Shown: positions 24,244-32,815 of the stretch, in pieces
How positions within the stretch are numbered: position 1 is the stretch's first letter
How the letters are laid out: each line of letters starts with the position of its first letter
NCBI RefSeq assembly: GCF_000427785.1
Contig: NZ_ATYR01000042.1
Span: forward strand, 1 to 36,068
DNA from: Massilia alkalitolerans DSM 17462
GTDB lineage: Bacteria > Pseudomonadota > Gammaproteobacteria > Burkholderiales > Burkholderiaceae_D
Direction: 5' to 3'
Length of the DNA: 36,068 nucleotides
The notes under the pieces: generated by a model
Databases searched by the model: none
What the model was told of the DNA's origin: nothing
What the model saw: only the letters and a program-made list of their open reading frames with translations
Made by a program: the position numbers and the translations under genes

Positions 24244-26799
24244 CTACCGCTGGCCAGCGCTCTTCTCGCCGAAGAGCTGCGCCAGCGGCGCATGGAAAGC
24301 CCTGTCCCGCAGCCCGAGCATGGCGTCAAACAGCGCCGCGCTCAGGTGCGAGCGGCGGACCTGGGGCGGCCGCTTGTATCCCGTCACGGCCCATTTCTTC
24401 TCGCGCGCCTCCTCAATGCGACGCTGGCAGTTGCCGATGATGCTGTTGCCGGCGTACAGGGCGGAGACGCCCTTGTCTTTCCTGAAGTCGGCTGCGGCCG
24501 CCGCGCCGTGCCAGATGAAGGAATAAGCCTGGCTGACGGAGTACGTGGCCAGCACGTCGTCGATCATCTGCATGGTCTTCTCCCCACTGGACACGGGAAG
24601 GCGCCGATCATCCGCGCAAAAACGTAGATACGCGAGGCATTCGTGGCGCGCCAGCTCGAAGGCCAGCTCAGGGATCTGCCGGCGCCAGCTCGTGGGCCAG
24701 TCGCGGCTCTGGCGCGCCTGCTCAAGATCCCGCAACAGCACCAGGGTGCCCTCGGGCAGCTCCCAGTAAAGCTGATCCAGGGCGAAGGCGCTCACCCTGG
24801 CCGGCGCCTCCTCGATCGTGAAGGCACTGGCCGGGCTCTGGCGGGAGATGCGCACCAGGCCGGCGCGCAGCAGGGCGAACAGCGGCTGCAGCAGCTCCTG
24901 AGTCGGCGCGAATGGCCTTTCGCTCTCTCCGAATGGAGACAGCACCAGGGTATCCTCGGCACCGCCGCATGCCCGGTGCAGCGTCAGCAGGTACACAGCG
25001 TCGATCAGGCGCAGATCCGCGATCGCAGCCGGTGGCTTGGACTGGGCAAGATTGTCGAGTGCGTGGCCAATGATCAGGCTTGCGCGCTCCTCCGGCGCCA
25101 CCAGGAGCAGCTGGTTCGCGCGCGCAGCCGAATGGTGCGGCCGCAGCGCGAGACATGCGCCATAGGCCTCCAGCGCCAGATCCTTCCTGCCCACGTACTG
25201 ACACGAGAGCCCGTAGTCGAACCAGAGCGTCACGGTCGGCTCGGCACCAGCTGCGCGGAACGCACCCATGATTGCCTCCATCATGGCGTGGAAGCGCGTG
25301 TACAGTCCATGGTGGAGCAGGGCGACGCGTAAATAAGCCGTGGCGATGTCGTGGAAGTGCTGGCAGGCGTTCGCACTTCGATCTGTGGCGGCCGCGGCCG
25401 CGGCCAGGGTGCTGATCATGCCGTCGGCAAAATGGTCGACCACCATCTCGTCGTCGTACGGCGCCTCGTCGAACATCGAACCATCGTCGTGCCGCGCCCA
25501 GATGCGATCGTCTCGGACGCGGGCCACCTCGAAAAGCGCGAATGCGCGCCCGGCACCTTCGAAGTCACCGGCCTCCATCCGCGCCCACGCGACATGGCGC
25601 TGAATCACCGCGTGCGCGCTCCCCATGCCGGCCGACAGGATCAAGGCCTTGCGCTCTTCGACCTGCAGGCCACCGCCCGGCCCACCCTCGGTGGCGAAGA
25701 GGACCTGCAGGATGCCCAGCACGTCCGGCTTTTTGACTGCCGAGAGGATGGGCGCGCGCAGCTGCAGCACCTGCGCGCGCGGTCGGTAATGGACGAGCTG
25801 GGAGCCGATCTGCAGGCGGAGGGGGCCCTGGTCGAGAAACGGGCCGCGCTCGACCAAACACATCGGGCCGCCTTGGCAGATGATCTCGATCAGGTCATCG
25901 GCTGCCGCCCGGATCGCGCCCTGGTCTCCAGCATCGACTGCAACCGCCAGCAGCGCGTTCGCAGCGCGTAGCGCGATTGCGCGTTCCTCAGCGCCAGCGC
26001 TGTCGATCGACGCAGTGAGGCTACGGTAGATCGACGCGGCGACGTCGACCAGGCCAGCCGTCACGTGCAGGTCGGCTTCGACGAGGGCCAGCGGCACCTG
26101 CTCCTCAAGTGGACTGCCGACGGCCAGGCGTTGGGCCAGCGCCAGCGCCAGCTCGCGCTGGCCGATATCGCTGGCGATCTCCACGCCCTGCCATAGATCC
26201 TCGGGGGCAGCATTGGGAGCGTCCGCCATCGCATTCACCAGCTGCAGGAGCTGTTCGACACCTTCCCCGGCCGCCCACACAGCGCGGACGTACCTGCGCC
26301 GCAGGCTGGTATCGAGCGGGTACCGATCGCAGCCACTGCGCAGCTGCTCGAGCCGAAGCCCCTCGTCGATCAGATGGGCCTCGGCGAGCTCGTACGCGCG
26401 CGGGGCCGGGTCGGGCAGGGTCAGCAGGATGCGCACCAGGCCGTCGAGCTCCTGATCCCTCTCGCCGTTCCTGTCGTTGAGCGCGGCCACGCACTCGGTC
26501 AGCGCCAGGAGGGGCAGGGCTTCTCCGCGCCGCTGGGCGTCGGCAAGATACCTGGAGCCTGCAGCCCACTTCTCCAGCTTCCAGCAGCACCACCCCATCT
26601 TGCTCCTGATGCGCCAGGATGATGCCCTAGACGCTTTGTACAGTGCCAGGGCGTCTGCATAGCGCGCCTCGGCCAGGGCGACGTCGCCGTCATTCTCCAG
26701 CACCAGGCGCGGGGGAGCATCTGGCGTGCTGTCAGGGGCTTGGTACGCGGCGCTGAGGACGACGGAGAGAGGGGCTGGTTCGTGGCTGGCTAGAGTCAT
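24244..26799 (-). CDS. Large TPR-like hypothetical protein, 851 aa
   Basis: The N-terminal half is a helical repeat array of TPR type (ALAEARYADALALYKASR, AAGSRYLADAQRRGEALPLL, LVEADLHVTAGLVDVAASIY). A later unit, LWFDYGLSCQYVGRKDLALE with YGACLALRPHHSAA, is close to the TPR consensus. After about residue 590 comes a region with winged-helix-like character (LFALLRAGLVRISRQSPASAF) and a C-terminal ~200-residue domain (LAFELARHECLAYLRFCADD, SVSQAYSFIWHGAAAAADFR). It could be a sensor or scaffold. I recognise no catalytic residues and no named family. It is 89 bp downstream of the broken methyltransferase on the same strand, which hints that the two were one unit. Confidence 0.75.
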   Translation of the reverse strand: MTLASHEPAPLSVVLSAAYQAPDSTPDAPPRLVLENDGDVALAEARYADALALYKASRASSWRIRSKMGWCCWKLEKWAAGSRYLADAQRRGEALPLLALTECVAALNDRNGERDQELDGLVRILLTLPDPAPRAYELAEAHLIDEGLRLEQLRSGCDRYPLDTSLRRRYVRAVWAAGEGVEQLLQLVNAMADAPNAAPEDLWQGVEIASDIGQRELALALAQRLAVGSPLEEQVPLALVEADLHVTAGLVDVAASIYRSLTASIDSAGAEERAIALRAANALLAVAVDAGDQGAIRAAADDLIEIICQGGPMCLVERGPFLDQGPLRLQIGSQLVHYRPRAQVLQLRAPILSAVKKPDVLGILQVLFATEGGPGGGLQVEERKALILSAGMGSAHAVIQRHVAWARMEAGDFEGAGRAFALFEVARVRDDRIWARHDDGSMFDEAPYDDEMVVDHFADGMISTLAAAAAATDRSANACQHFHDIATAYLRVALLHHGLYTRFHAMMEAIMGAFRAAGAEPTVTLWFDYGLSCQYVGRKDLALEAYGACLALRPHHSAARANQLLLVAPEERASLIIGHALDNLAQSKPPAAIADLRLIDAVYLLTLHRACGGAEDTLVLSPFGESERPFAPTQELLQPLFALLRAGLVRISRQSPASAFTIEEAPARVSAFALDQLYWELPEGTLVLLRDLEQARQSRDWPTSWRRQIPELAFELARHECLAYLRFCADDRRLPVSSGEKTMQMIDDVLATYSVSQAYSFIWHGAAAAADFRKDKGVSALYAGNSIIGNCQRRIEEAREKKWAVTGYKRPPQVRRSHLSAALFDAMLGLRDRAFHAPLAQLFGEKSAGQR

Positions 26800-26888
26800 G
26801 GGTCATGTTGCTGCGGCGCGGCCCGGTTCGCCACGCCGCTATACTACAGTGGGCGACAGCGGCCGTCGCGTCGAACGAGACGTTGGGG

Positions 26889-28130
26889 TCAGAGAGAGCC
26901 GCGCACCTGCTGGAGGCCTGGGTTGATCTCGAACCCTGGGAAGCCACGGAACAGCTCTGCGCTGGGGCGGATGTAGTCCAGGACGTTCTCGGTCGTCATC
27001 CAGCGGCGTCCGAGGCGCTCGGCAACGAGGGCGGTCTTGTGGGTGCCGGCGAACATGTCCACCACCAGCTGGCCGACCTCGGTCAGGAACCTGATGAAGA
27101 AGCTTGGGATCGAGCTTGGGAACGGCGCGCCATGCGTCGTAAAGCCCAGATCGCGCGCGTGCCGGCGGTGCGCGGCCGAGTCGGCGCACTGGTGGCCCAG
27201 GGCGAGGACGTTGCGCGGGATGGCGCCGGCAGTCGGGCTGCCGAAGCTGCCGTGCTTGATGCGGTAGGCGCCGTCGCCGAAAACGCCTTCACGCTGCTCG
27301 CCGCCGCGTGCGATCAGGGCCGCGTGGCGCGCCGAGTGCGGCTGGAGCACGCGCCGATTGTTTGCATTGACGCGATGTGGATCGACCGCGAACCAGTAGA
27401 TCGGCTCATACGCGACGTTGACCTGGACGCGCTCCTTGCTCGCCCATTGGATGGGTCCGGGTGGTTTCGAGGCATTGTGCCAGACGAAGCGGTCCATCAG
27501 GTGAAGGCCCAGGCGGTCGCAAATCGCCAGCACCAGGCGCTCGTTGTACGTGGAGCGCGCCGGGCTCCGATTTTGGAAAATGTCCTGGCTGACGTTCAGG
27601 ACGACCGATCCTTCCGGAGCCAGGTTTTTGACGACCGGCTCCAGCGAGCGCACCACGAAGTCGACCTACTCCTGCTCGTTGACATTCCCATAGGCGCGGG
27701 CGCAGCGCAGAGGGTAGGGTGGAGACGAAATCGCGAGCATGATCGGCTCGCCGGCGTGGGGGAAGACCGCTTCGTTCGAGCCCCAGATCGCCACGCCCAA
27801 GTTCGTCGAGAACGCCACCATCTTCACGCTGGCCAGGCTCTTGGTGAGCTTGCGGCCGGCACCTTCGGTCAGCCGCCAGACGCCGCGGGCGTCGGGGACC
27901 TTCTCGATCACTCCGGCGGCGCGCAGATCCTGCTGGAACCAGCGAACAGCACGCTTGATCGGGCTGCGCTGTGTGCCCGCTTTGCCAACCGGGATCGTCG
28001 CTTCCATGTCTTTAAGGTCAATGCCGGCGCGCTCGGCCACTGCCCGGTAGAGATCTTCGTTTGTAAGGACGCCGTCGCTGGCTCTGGTATAGGCGCTGGT
28101 GACGTGCTTGAAGAGGTCCATCTGTTTCAT
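26889..28130 (-). pseudogene. DNA methyltransferase (beta-type N4-cytosine/N6-adenine) with in-frame amber codon
   Basis: The protein begins MKQMDLFKHVTSAY with a ~110-residue N-terminal helical part. Catalytic motif IV, SPPY, is at residues 136-139 of AISSPPYPLRCARAYGN. At codon 155 there is TAG (27666-27668). The frame then continues VDFVVRSLEPVVKNLAPEGS, target-recognition and FVWHNASKPPGP segments, and motif I (VVDMFAGTHKTALVAERLG), giving IV-before-I order. A Tyr codon is expected at the stop (E-Y-V-D-F), one base away. Both halves fall in one frame, so this is nonsense, not frameshift. A downstream GTG (27654-27656) cannot restore activity because motif IV is upstream. No cognate restriction gene is seen. 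Confidence 0.85.
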
Positions 28131-28198
28131 GTGGTCTGTCGCTGCTTTATGTGGATATCCCCATTTTAGGGAGCCAGACCCAAGTCTCACAAGGAAAC

Positions 28199-28213
28199 CT
28201 GTGACGTTTTATG
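28199..28213 (+). repeat. 15-bp direct repeat CTGTGACGTTTTATG, copy 1
   Basis: Identical to 28843-28857. The two copies flank the xre gene and its surroundings. Copy 1 lies about 70 bp upstream of the methyltransferase start. Confidence 0.7.
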
Positions 28214-28271
28214 ATAACAGCGCGAGAACATCGCATTGGCGGATCTCGCCCAGGGCCACCTCGACATCGAT

Positions 28272-28337
28272 CTACGCCACCGGGATCGGCGCAGCTGGGT
28301 TCGAGCAGTCGAACACGACGATCGTTGTCTGGGCCAT
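28272..28337 (-). other. Possible 21-codon coupled ORF after xre, ended by amber
   Basis: ATG 28335-28337 overlaps the xre stop (TAATG). The frame reads MAQTTIVVFDCSNPAAPIPV, then A and TAG (28272-28274). It then stays open as IDVEVALGEIRQCDVLALLS to TAA 28209-28211, which lies in the 15-bp repeat. It may be the remains of a second gene of the xre unit. The family is unknown. Confidence 0.3.
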
Positions 28338-28642
28338 TAGAAGTCTCTTTCGAGGGGCTGTGCATCGTCTGCTACACGGGGCCGGATGGTTTCCGGATTC
28401 CCGACAAGAAGCTCGACATCTGCCAGCTCGCCTAGAGACTCCAGCACCGTGAGGAGAACGCCGATCGACACCGTAGGGTCGCCGCGCTCGAGGCGCGCAA
28501 GCGTCTGCCGGTGAATGAGAGTCGATAGCTCCAGATCGGCGAGGGTGCGCTTTTGCGCCTTCCGTGCGCGCCGAAGCCGATCACCGAAGCGCATGCCGGC
28601 GTCGAGCGCAGGCTGGGAGTGAAACTGGGCGGAACGCGACAT
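28337..28642 (-). CDS. XRE/HipB-like helix-turn-helix regulator, 101 aa
   Basis: A lambda-Cro/XRE domain occupies residues ~17-70: RFGDRLRRARKAQKRTLADL, then ELSTLIHRQTLARLERGDPT, with the recognition helix around THRQTLARLE. The following VSIGVLLTVLESLGELADVELL is typical of HipB-like antitoxin regulators. The start is ATG 28640-28642 (MSRSAQFHS). No hipA or other toxin follows; a 21-codon ORF overlaps the stop. TATA-rich GGCTATA elements at 28641-28653 and 28738-28745 in the promoter are candidate operators. The regulator may control both divergent units around it. Confidence 0.85.
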   Translation of the reverse strand: MSRSAQFHSQPALDAGMRFGDRLRRARKAQKRTLADLELSTLIHRQTLARLERGDPTVSIGVLLTVLESLGELADVELLVGNPETIRPRVADDAQPLERDF

Positions 28643-28842
28643 AGCTATAGCCTTTTGGAAGCGAACCACCACGATATCGTCACTCCAGCCTCGACGCTCA
28701 AAAAAGCGCCTATATACGACATTCTGGCAAAAAAGATGGCTATATGCGATCCGTGGTTACTTTCAAGAAGGCATTCCAACGCGGCCAGCGCATAAAATCG
28801 AGGGGCCAACCCAGCAGGGCGACAAAAGGCTGACTCTATACG

Positions 28843-28857
28843 CTGTGACGTTTTATG
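28843..28857 (+). repeat. 15-bp direct repeat CTGTGACGTTTTATG, copy 2
   Basis: Identical to 28199-28213. It lies 46 bp before the gene at 28903 and 200 bp upstream of xre on the other side. It may be an operator or an insertion footprint. Confidence 0.7.
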
Positions 28858-28902
28858 GCTACGTTGTAGAATTGAAATCTCACCAACCCCGCTGCTCTTC
28901 GG

Positions 28903-29187
28903 ATGACAACGCCCCCTCCGCTCCCCATTTATGCGACTGCGGTATTCGCCCAGAACAAGCCTGGCGCGATGCTCAGTATCCCGCCACTGGCCGCGGCAAC
29001 GACCTTCTATGTGACGGCGGGGTGTGTGTACACAGCGGACGGCCGCGAGCTCCTCATTCTGGACGGCGAGGCGCGGGCGAGGGTGGCCGACGCACTCGCA
29101 CACGACCTGGCCAGCGTATTCGTCGTCGAGACAGGGCCGCTGGGCTTCGTCCGAGACTACCCCATCGAACCGGCGCGCGCGCTATGA
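28903..29187 (+). CDS. Small hypothetical protein, 94 aa
   Basis: The product is beta-rich (LPIYATAVFAQNKPGAMLSI, TTFYVTAGCVYTADGRELLI) with a closing VFVVETGPLGFVRDYPIEP. The family is not recognised. It is coupled by ATGA overlap to the metalloprotease gene and so opens that operon. The 15-bp repeat lies just upstream. A longer frame in another phase starting at 28845 crosses this gene and is a shadow until 29184. Confidence 0.7.
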   Translation: MTTPPPLPIYATAVFAQNKPGAMLSIPPLAAATTFYVTAGCVYTADGRELLILDGEARARVADALAHDLASVFVVETGPLGFVRDYPIEPARAL

Positions 29188-30545
29188 GCGGGCAACTCAG
29201 TCGCCTGCAGGCGTTCCTGGCTGGCGCCGGTGACCTGGAAGTCGTTGCGCCACCGGCGCAGGTTCGTCCGGACTACTTCGCCCGCTTCGCCCGTTTGGCC
29301 GGCGCGACGATCGTGGCCGCCCAGGTCGCTGCAGTTGCGGCACCAGCCCCAGCGCACGCGGCAGCGCCGGCGCCACCGGCCCCGCCGACCGTGTTGCCCG
29401 CCGAGGAGACCATGGCCGCCGAGAAGACGCGCATCGCGGCCGCCATGCGGACGGTGCAGGACCTCTCAGCTCGCTACCTGTCCGCCGGCCGCTCGCCGAC
29501 GACCTCGCGCATCGTGATGATCGACCCGGAGAAGCTGTCCGACGAAGGCCCGCTCGCTTTCATTGAACCCGGTGAGGTGTGCAGGATCGAGGGCATCCGG
29601 ATCGACTATTCCCGCACCGACCCGCGCTTGGCCAGGATGGCTGATACGCCGGGTATGCGCGCCTTTGTCCTGATCCACGAAAGCATGCATTGCCGCCTGG
29701 GTCCTGCGCTGATGAACCATGTAGCCCAGTCGACCTCGCCGATGGGCTACGAGTTCGCCGTCAGGTTCAACGAGTCGTCTGCTGATGCCTATGCGGTGCT
29801 GACCCTCGCGCGGAAGGACGGTATCCCGGCCGCCCTGGAGGTGCTCGACCAAGTGACCAAGGTTCGCGAGGCAGAGATGGCGCTGCCCGATTCGGAGGGG
29901 CACCACGATTCCCGCGACACGCTGCAGCGCGTGCGCTCCGTGCTCGAGCGCACGCCTGAGCGACTTGATTCAGATGACGCAGCGTTTTCGCTGGCGATCA
30001 CCGAGGCGCTCGCTGGCGCCAGCACGGCACTCGAGCGCGCGCAGCCGGAAGCGTATCGCGCCTACCTGCAAAGCGCACACTATGCGGCCGACATGCATCG
30101 CTTCCATGGAGCGGTGGAGGAGATGGCGCGCGGATACCTGGAAGGGGCGCACGGACTCGGCGCGCCGAAGGTCATACTCAACAACCTCGTCATGGCGCCC
30201 GCGGCGCCAACCCGGATGTCGCCGTGGGGCCTGCTGGCCAAGCTGCGGCCTGCGGAGCACGGCTTCACAGCGGCCACGCTGCGCAAGGACGTCGAGGAAA
30301 TCACCCGAAGCCTTGGTCGCGACGTGGTCGCCGCCGCCGCCACCCGGAGCGCGATCGCCGATAATGTCGGCGCGGCTCCGGTGCATGCTTCCCTCGCCGG
30401 ATCGCCGGAGCAGAACGTCGTCTCGATCGGGCGACTGCGCTCGCGTCTTGACGGGGTGTACGCGGGCGTGTTGCACTCAACGGGCGCCAGCGAGCTGGCC
30501 GACGTAGACGCGGCCCATGAGGATCACCCGCGGCCTGGCCTGTAG
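29184..30545 (+). CDS. Zinc metalloprotease-like protein (HExxH...NExxxD)
   Basis: In this 453-residue protein the zinc motif HESMH occupies residues 165-169 (VLIHESMHCRLG). A third-ligand motif NESSAD at 196-201 matches the NExxxD pattern of thermolysin-type gluzincins, with a 27-residue gap. The N-terminal region has a ~25-residue hydrophobic alanine-rich stretch (ATIVAAQVAAVAAPAPAHA, about 39-57) preceded by ~35 residues. It may be an unusual signal or anchor. The C-terminal half is helical and unrecognised. ATG 29184 overlaps the stop of the previous gene. The substrate is unknown; cell-wall or conjugation-related proteolysis is only a guess. Confidence 0.75.
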   Translation: MSGQLSRLQAFLAGAGDLEVVAPPAQVRPDYFARFARLAGATIVAAQVAAVAAPAPAHAAAPAPPAPPTVLPAEETMAAEKTRIAAAMRTVQDLSARYLSAGRSPTTSRIVMIDPEKLSDEGPLAFIEPGEVCRIEGIRIDYSRTDPRLARMADTPGMRAFVLIHESMHCRLGPALMNHVAQSTSPMGYEFAVRFNESSADAYAVLTLARKDGIPAALEVLDQVTKVREAEMALPDSEGHHDSRDTLQRVRSVLERTPERLDSDDAAFSLAITEALAGASTALERAQPEAYRAYLQSAHYAADMHRFHGAVEEMARGYLEGAHGLGAPKVILNNLVMAPAAPTRMSPWGLLAKLRPAEHGFTAATLRKDVEEITRSLGRDVVAAAATRSAIADNVGAAPVHASLAGSPEQNVVSIGRLRSRLDGVYAGVLHSTGASELADVDAAHEDHPRPGL

Positions 30546-30583
30546 CCGTTCGTGCGGCCCGAATATCAACCCTGGAATTCCCA

Positions 30584-31168
30584 ATGACCGACAACCCGAA
30601 CCCGCAATTCCGAGCCATCTCCGTCGGCGAGCCGTCGCCGTTTCCGGCCCTGCCACCTGGCCAGCTGACGGTGGCGATGACGCTGGCGCACCCGATCCCC
30701 ATCGTGATCGTCAGCCTGCCCGAAGTCACCGACGACGACATCGCCTGCATCAAGTCTCCGCCTGAGGCGGTGGCCCTGCGACGCTCGACCGCCATGCCTG
30801 CTGGTGCACTCCTGATCCAGCTGAAGGTGAATGAAACGCAGGTGTGGCCGATCTGCGTGCCGTTCCTCGACGCGGCGCCGATCATGCGCACCTGGGCCGC
30901 CCACGAGGCCGACACCAACGACCTGCTGATGGTCCTGGTCGACGCCGACACGCGCATTGTCCGCGCCCAACGGACGATCGGTCTGCCGCCGCGCCTGCTG
31001 GAGATGGTTCGCCAGGGCATTCAGCGCGCCGAGCGGATCGACGAGCGCGCGGCCGTGGAAGAGCTTGGCCGACTGAGCGACCTCGAGGTCTGGAATGAGG
31101 CTACTCGCTGGAAAGACACGGGCGACGGCGTATTCACGATGGTTGCTGAAGCCCCGGTTCAGGCGTGA
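30584..31168 (+). CDS. Hypothetical protein, 194 aa
   Basis: The sequence shows beta-rich stretches (GQLTVAMTLAHPIPIVIVSL, PAGALLIQLKVNETQVWPIC, TNDLLMVLVDADTRIVRAQR) followed by helices (LLEMVRQGIQRAERIDERAA). No catalytic motif or membrane span is clear. It is 38 bp after the metalloprotease gene and probably in the same operon. The family is unknown. Confidence 0.7.
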   Translation: MTDNPNPQFRAISVGEPSPFPALPPGQLTVAMTLAHPIPIVIVSLPEVTDDDIACIKSPPEAVALRRSTAMPAGALLIQLKVNETQVWPICVPFLDAAPIMRTWAAHEADTNDLLMVLVDADTRIVRAQRTIGLPPRLLEMVRQGIQRAERIDERAAVEELGRLSDLEVWNEATRWKDTGDGVFTMVAEAPVQA

Positions 31169-31188
31169 CCAGGTGAGGAATTAGACTA

Positions 31189-31887
31189 ATGCGCCTCTGG
31201 AACTTGATCCGCACTGCGTCGCCCACCGCGAACTGGCTGGCGGTCCTTTCGTTGCTCCTTCTCGTCGGGAAGATATTCTGGCTCAACCGGATTCCGAGCA
31301 CGATCGACGGAGTCTATGAAATCGGGGCGATCTTCGAGGCTATCTTGGCCTCGGTTATCGCCAGCTACGTGTTTTACCTGATCGTCGTGCACATCCAGGA
31401 ACAATCCGATCGTGATGCACTGCAGCCCTATATTGCGAAGCACGCGCAGCGGATCGTGCGCGAATGCGCGTCGCAACTGAGCGACATTGCAACAAAATCG
31501 CACGTGTCTATGACCTTCGAGACGCTCACCGAAGCCTCATTGAGCGCTGCTTTCTCGAAATTGGACCCGAATGGTGACTCGCCGCTGCTAACGTCGTGGA
31601 CGCCAACTGTAAGCACATACGCGCCGTGGCTCAGATATATGGAATATCACAATGAGCGAACCGCAGCGGCAATACAAAGGCTTTTAGCGCAATTGCGGTT
31701 CCTTGATGCAGGCCTTGTTCGTTTGGTTGTGGATGTCGACGACTGCAGCCACTTCAAGGTCATGAGTTTTGTCTCGAAACAAGGGGTGAAAAACTCCGAT
31801 ATGAGAACATTTAGCGAGGGGTTTTACGAATACTATCAGTCGTGTCAGAGACTGAATGAATACCTCGTCGCAAATGGAATGGGCTGA
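31189..31887 (+). CDS. Two-span membrane protein with cytoplasmic helical domain, 232 aa
   Basis: Two transmembrane helices sit near the N-terminus: NWLAVLSLLLLVGKIFWL (about 15-32) and IFEAILASVIASYVFYLIVV (about 48-67). About 165 mostly helical residues follow, with no catalytic motif. Such layouts occur in membrane sensors and small defence or abortive-infection proteins, but nothing here decides. Its base composition is less GC-rich than its neighbours from about 31600 on. It begins 20 bp after the previous gene. Confidence 0.7.
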   Translation: MRLWNLIRTASPTANWLAVLSLLLLVGKIFWLNRIPSTIDGVYEIGAIFEAILASVIASYVFYLIVVHIQEQSDRDALQPYIAKHAQRIVRECASQLSDIATKSHVSMTFETLTEASLSAAFSKLDPNGDSPLLTSWTPTVSTYAPWLRYMEYHNERTAAAIQRLLAQLRFLDAGLVRLVVDVDDCSHFKVMSFVSKQGVKNSDMRTFSEGFYEYYQSCQRLNEYLVANGMG

Positions 31888-31933
31888 AGTAGTGCTCGGG
31901 GTGGCGGTCGCCCGATCGGCACCGCCACCTTGT

Positions 31934-32659
31934 TCACATCGCTGGGCCGTATAAGCGCTCTTGATCATCCAGCTCGGTGGATTCTTCCGTGCCAGCGCCC
32001 AGCCCAGCACCCAGGCCGGCCAGGCGCTCCTGGTGCTCCGAGCGCAGCATGAGGCGCGCCGCCAGCTCAGCCTCGGCTTTCGCCGCCTTTAAGGTGGTCG
32101 GGCAGGTACCCATCAAGGTGCCGAACCGGCTTCCTGACTTCCACACCGACTGCAGCTTCCTGACGCCATCGAAGAGCTCCCACTTCCCACCTCGGTCGTG
32201 CGGACAGGGACGCCACTCGAAGGCCGTGAAGGGCGCGGACGAGCACACCTCGGCGGCCAGCATGCGCACCGACGCCACCAGGTCGTTCGGATCGACACCG
32301 CGCTGCTCCATGACCCCGTCTTTACCGAACGCCCGATCGGTCTCCCAGTAGGTCGCGCTCTTCGCGCTACCGCAGGCCCGGATCGACTCCACCGTGGTGC
32401 GATAGGCGACGCGGTCGTCCTTCATGGCTGAGCGGTAGTTGATGGCGTGGTGGAAGCTGATCATCATCTTGCTCTCAGCGCTATAGGCCGGCCGTACCGC
32501 CAGCAGCGCGTTCCCGGCCATGAGCGCGGGGTCCGTGTTCAGCAGGTAGCCGTTGGGCAGGTGGTGCTGCAGCGCCTCGATCAGCAGCTCGCGCACCAGG
32601 TCAGCGCGCGCGGAAGAAATGGCCTTGTACTGGGCTGGGGTGAGATTACGGTCGAACAT
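31934..32659 (-). CDS. Hypothetical protein, 241 aa
   Basis: The family is not recognised. The N-terminal half is helical (YKAISSARADLVRELLIEAL). The middle includes ISFHHAINYRSAMKDDRVAY, and later FEWRPCPHDRGGKWELFDGV and FGTLMGTCPTTLKAAKAEAE. Cys and His are scattered without a clear metal site. The Gly/Ala/Glu-rich tail is likely disordered. It is divergent from the 32816 gene, with a CGTGGTTGCA motif between them, and convergent with the 31189 gene. Confidence 0.65.
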   Translation of the reverse strand: MFDRNLTPAQYKAISSARADLVRELLIEALQHHLPNGYLLNTDPALMAGNALLAVRPAYSAESKMMISFHHAINYRSAMKDDRVAYRTTVESIRACGSAKSATYWETDRAFGKDGVMEQRGVDPNDLVASVRMLAAEVCSSAPFTAFEWRPCPHDRGGKWELFDGVRKLQSVWKSGSRFGTLMGTCPTTLKAAKAEAELAARLMLRSEHQERLAGLGAGLGAGTEESTELDDQERLYGPAM

Positions 32660-32707
32660 GGGATGCTCCTGGATGACAATTCCAGAAGCCTACCGGAGCC
32701 GGATCGG

Positions 32708-32717
32708 CGTGGTTGCA
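32708..32717 (+). promoter_or_regulatory. CGTGGTTGCA motif (copy 3)
   Basis: GGCGTGGTTGCAG lies between the divergent genes at 32659 (minus) and 32816 (plus), 98 bp before the latter. No inverted partner is seen here. Confidence 0.5.
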
Positions 32718-32815
32718 GCCCTCTGGTCTTGGTACCCGACGGCGCCGTATCGTTGCGAGACGCCCGGTCGACCACCGATAATGGCAGGACAACATTCGAC
32801 ATAGAGAGGAACACG

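Noticed and set aside
26889..28337. Amber codon reassignment or suppression in this organism
   Set aside because: Only two in-frame TAG codons, one in a very short ORF of doubtful reality; TAG also ends apparently normal genes here (for example arsH and the gene ending at 13357).
28645..29103. 152-codon minus-strand frame upstream of xre
   Set aside because: Basic, Cys/His/Arg-rich composition of an antisense shadow; it overlaps the 28903 gene and the 15-bp repeat.
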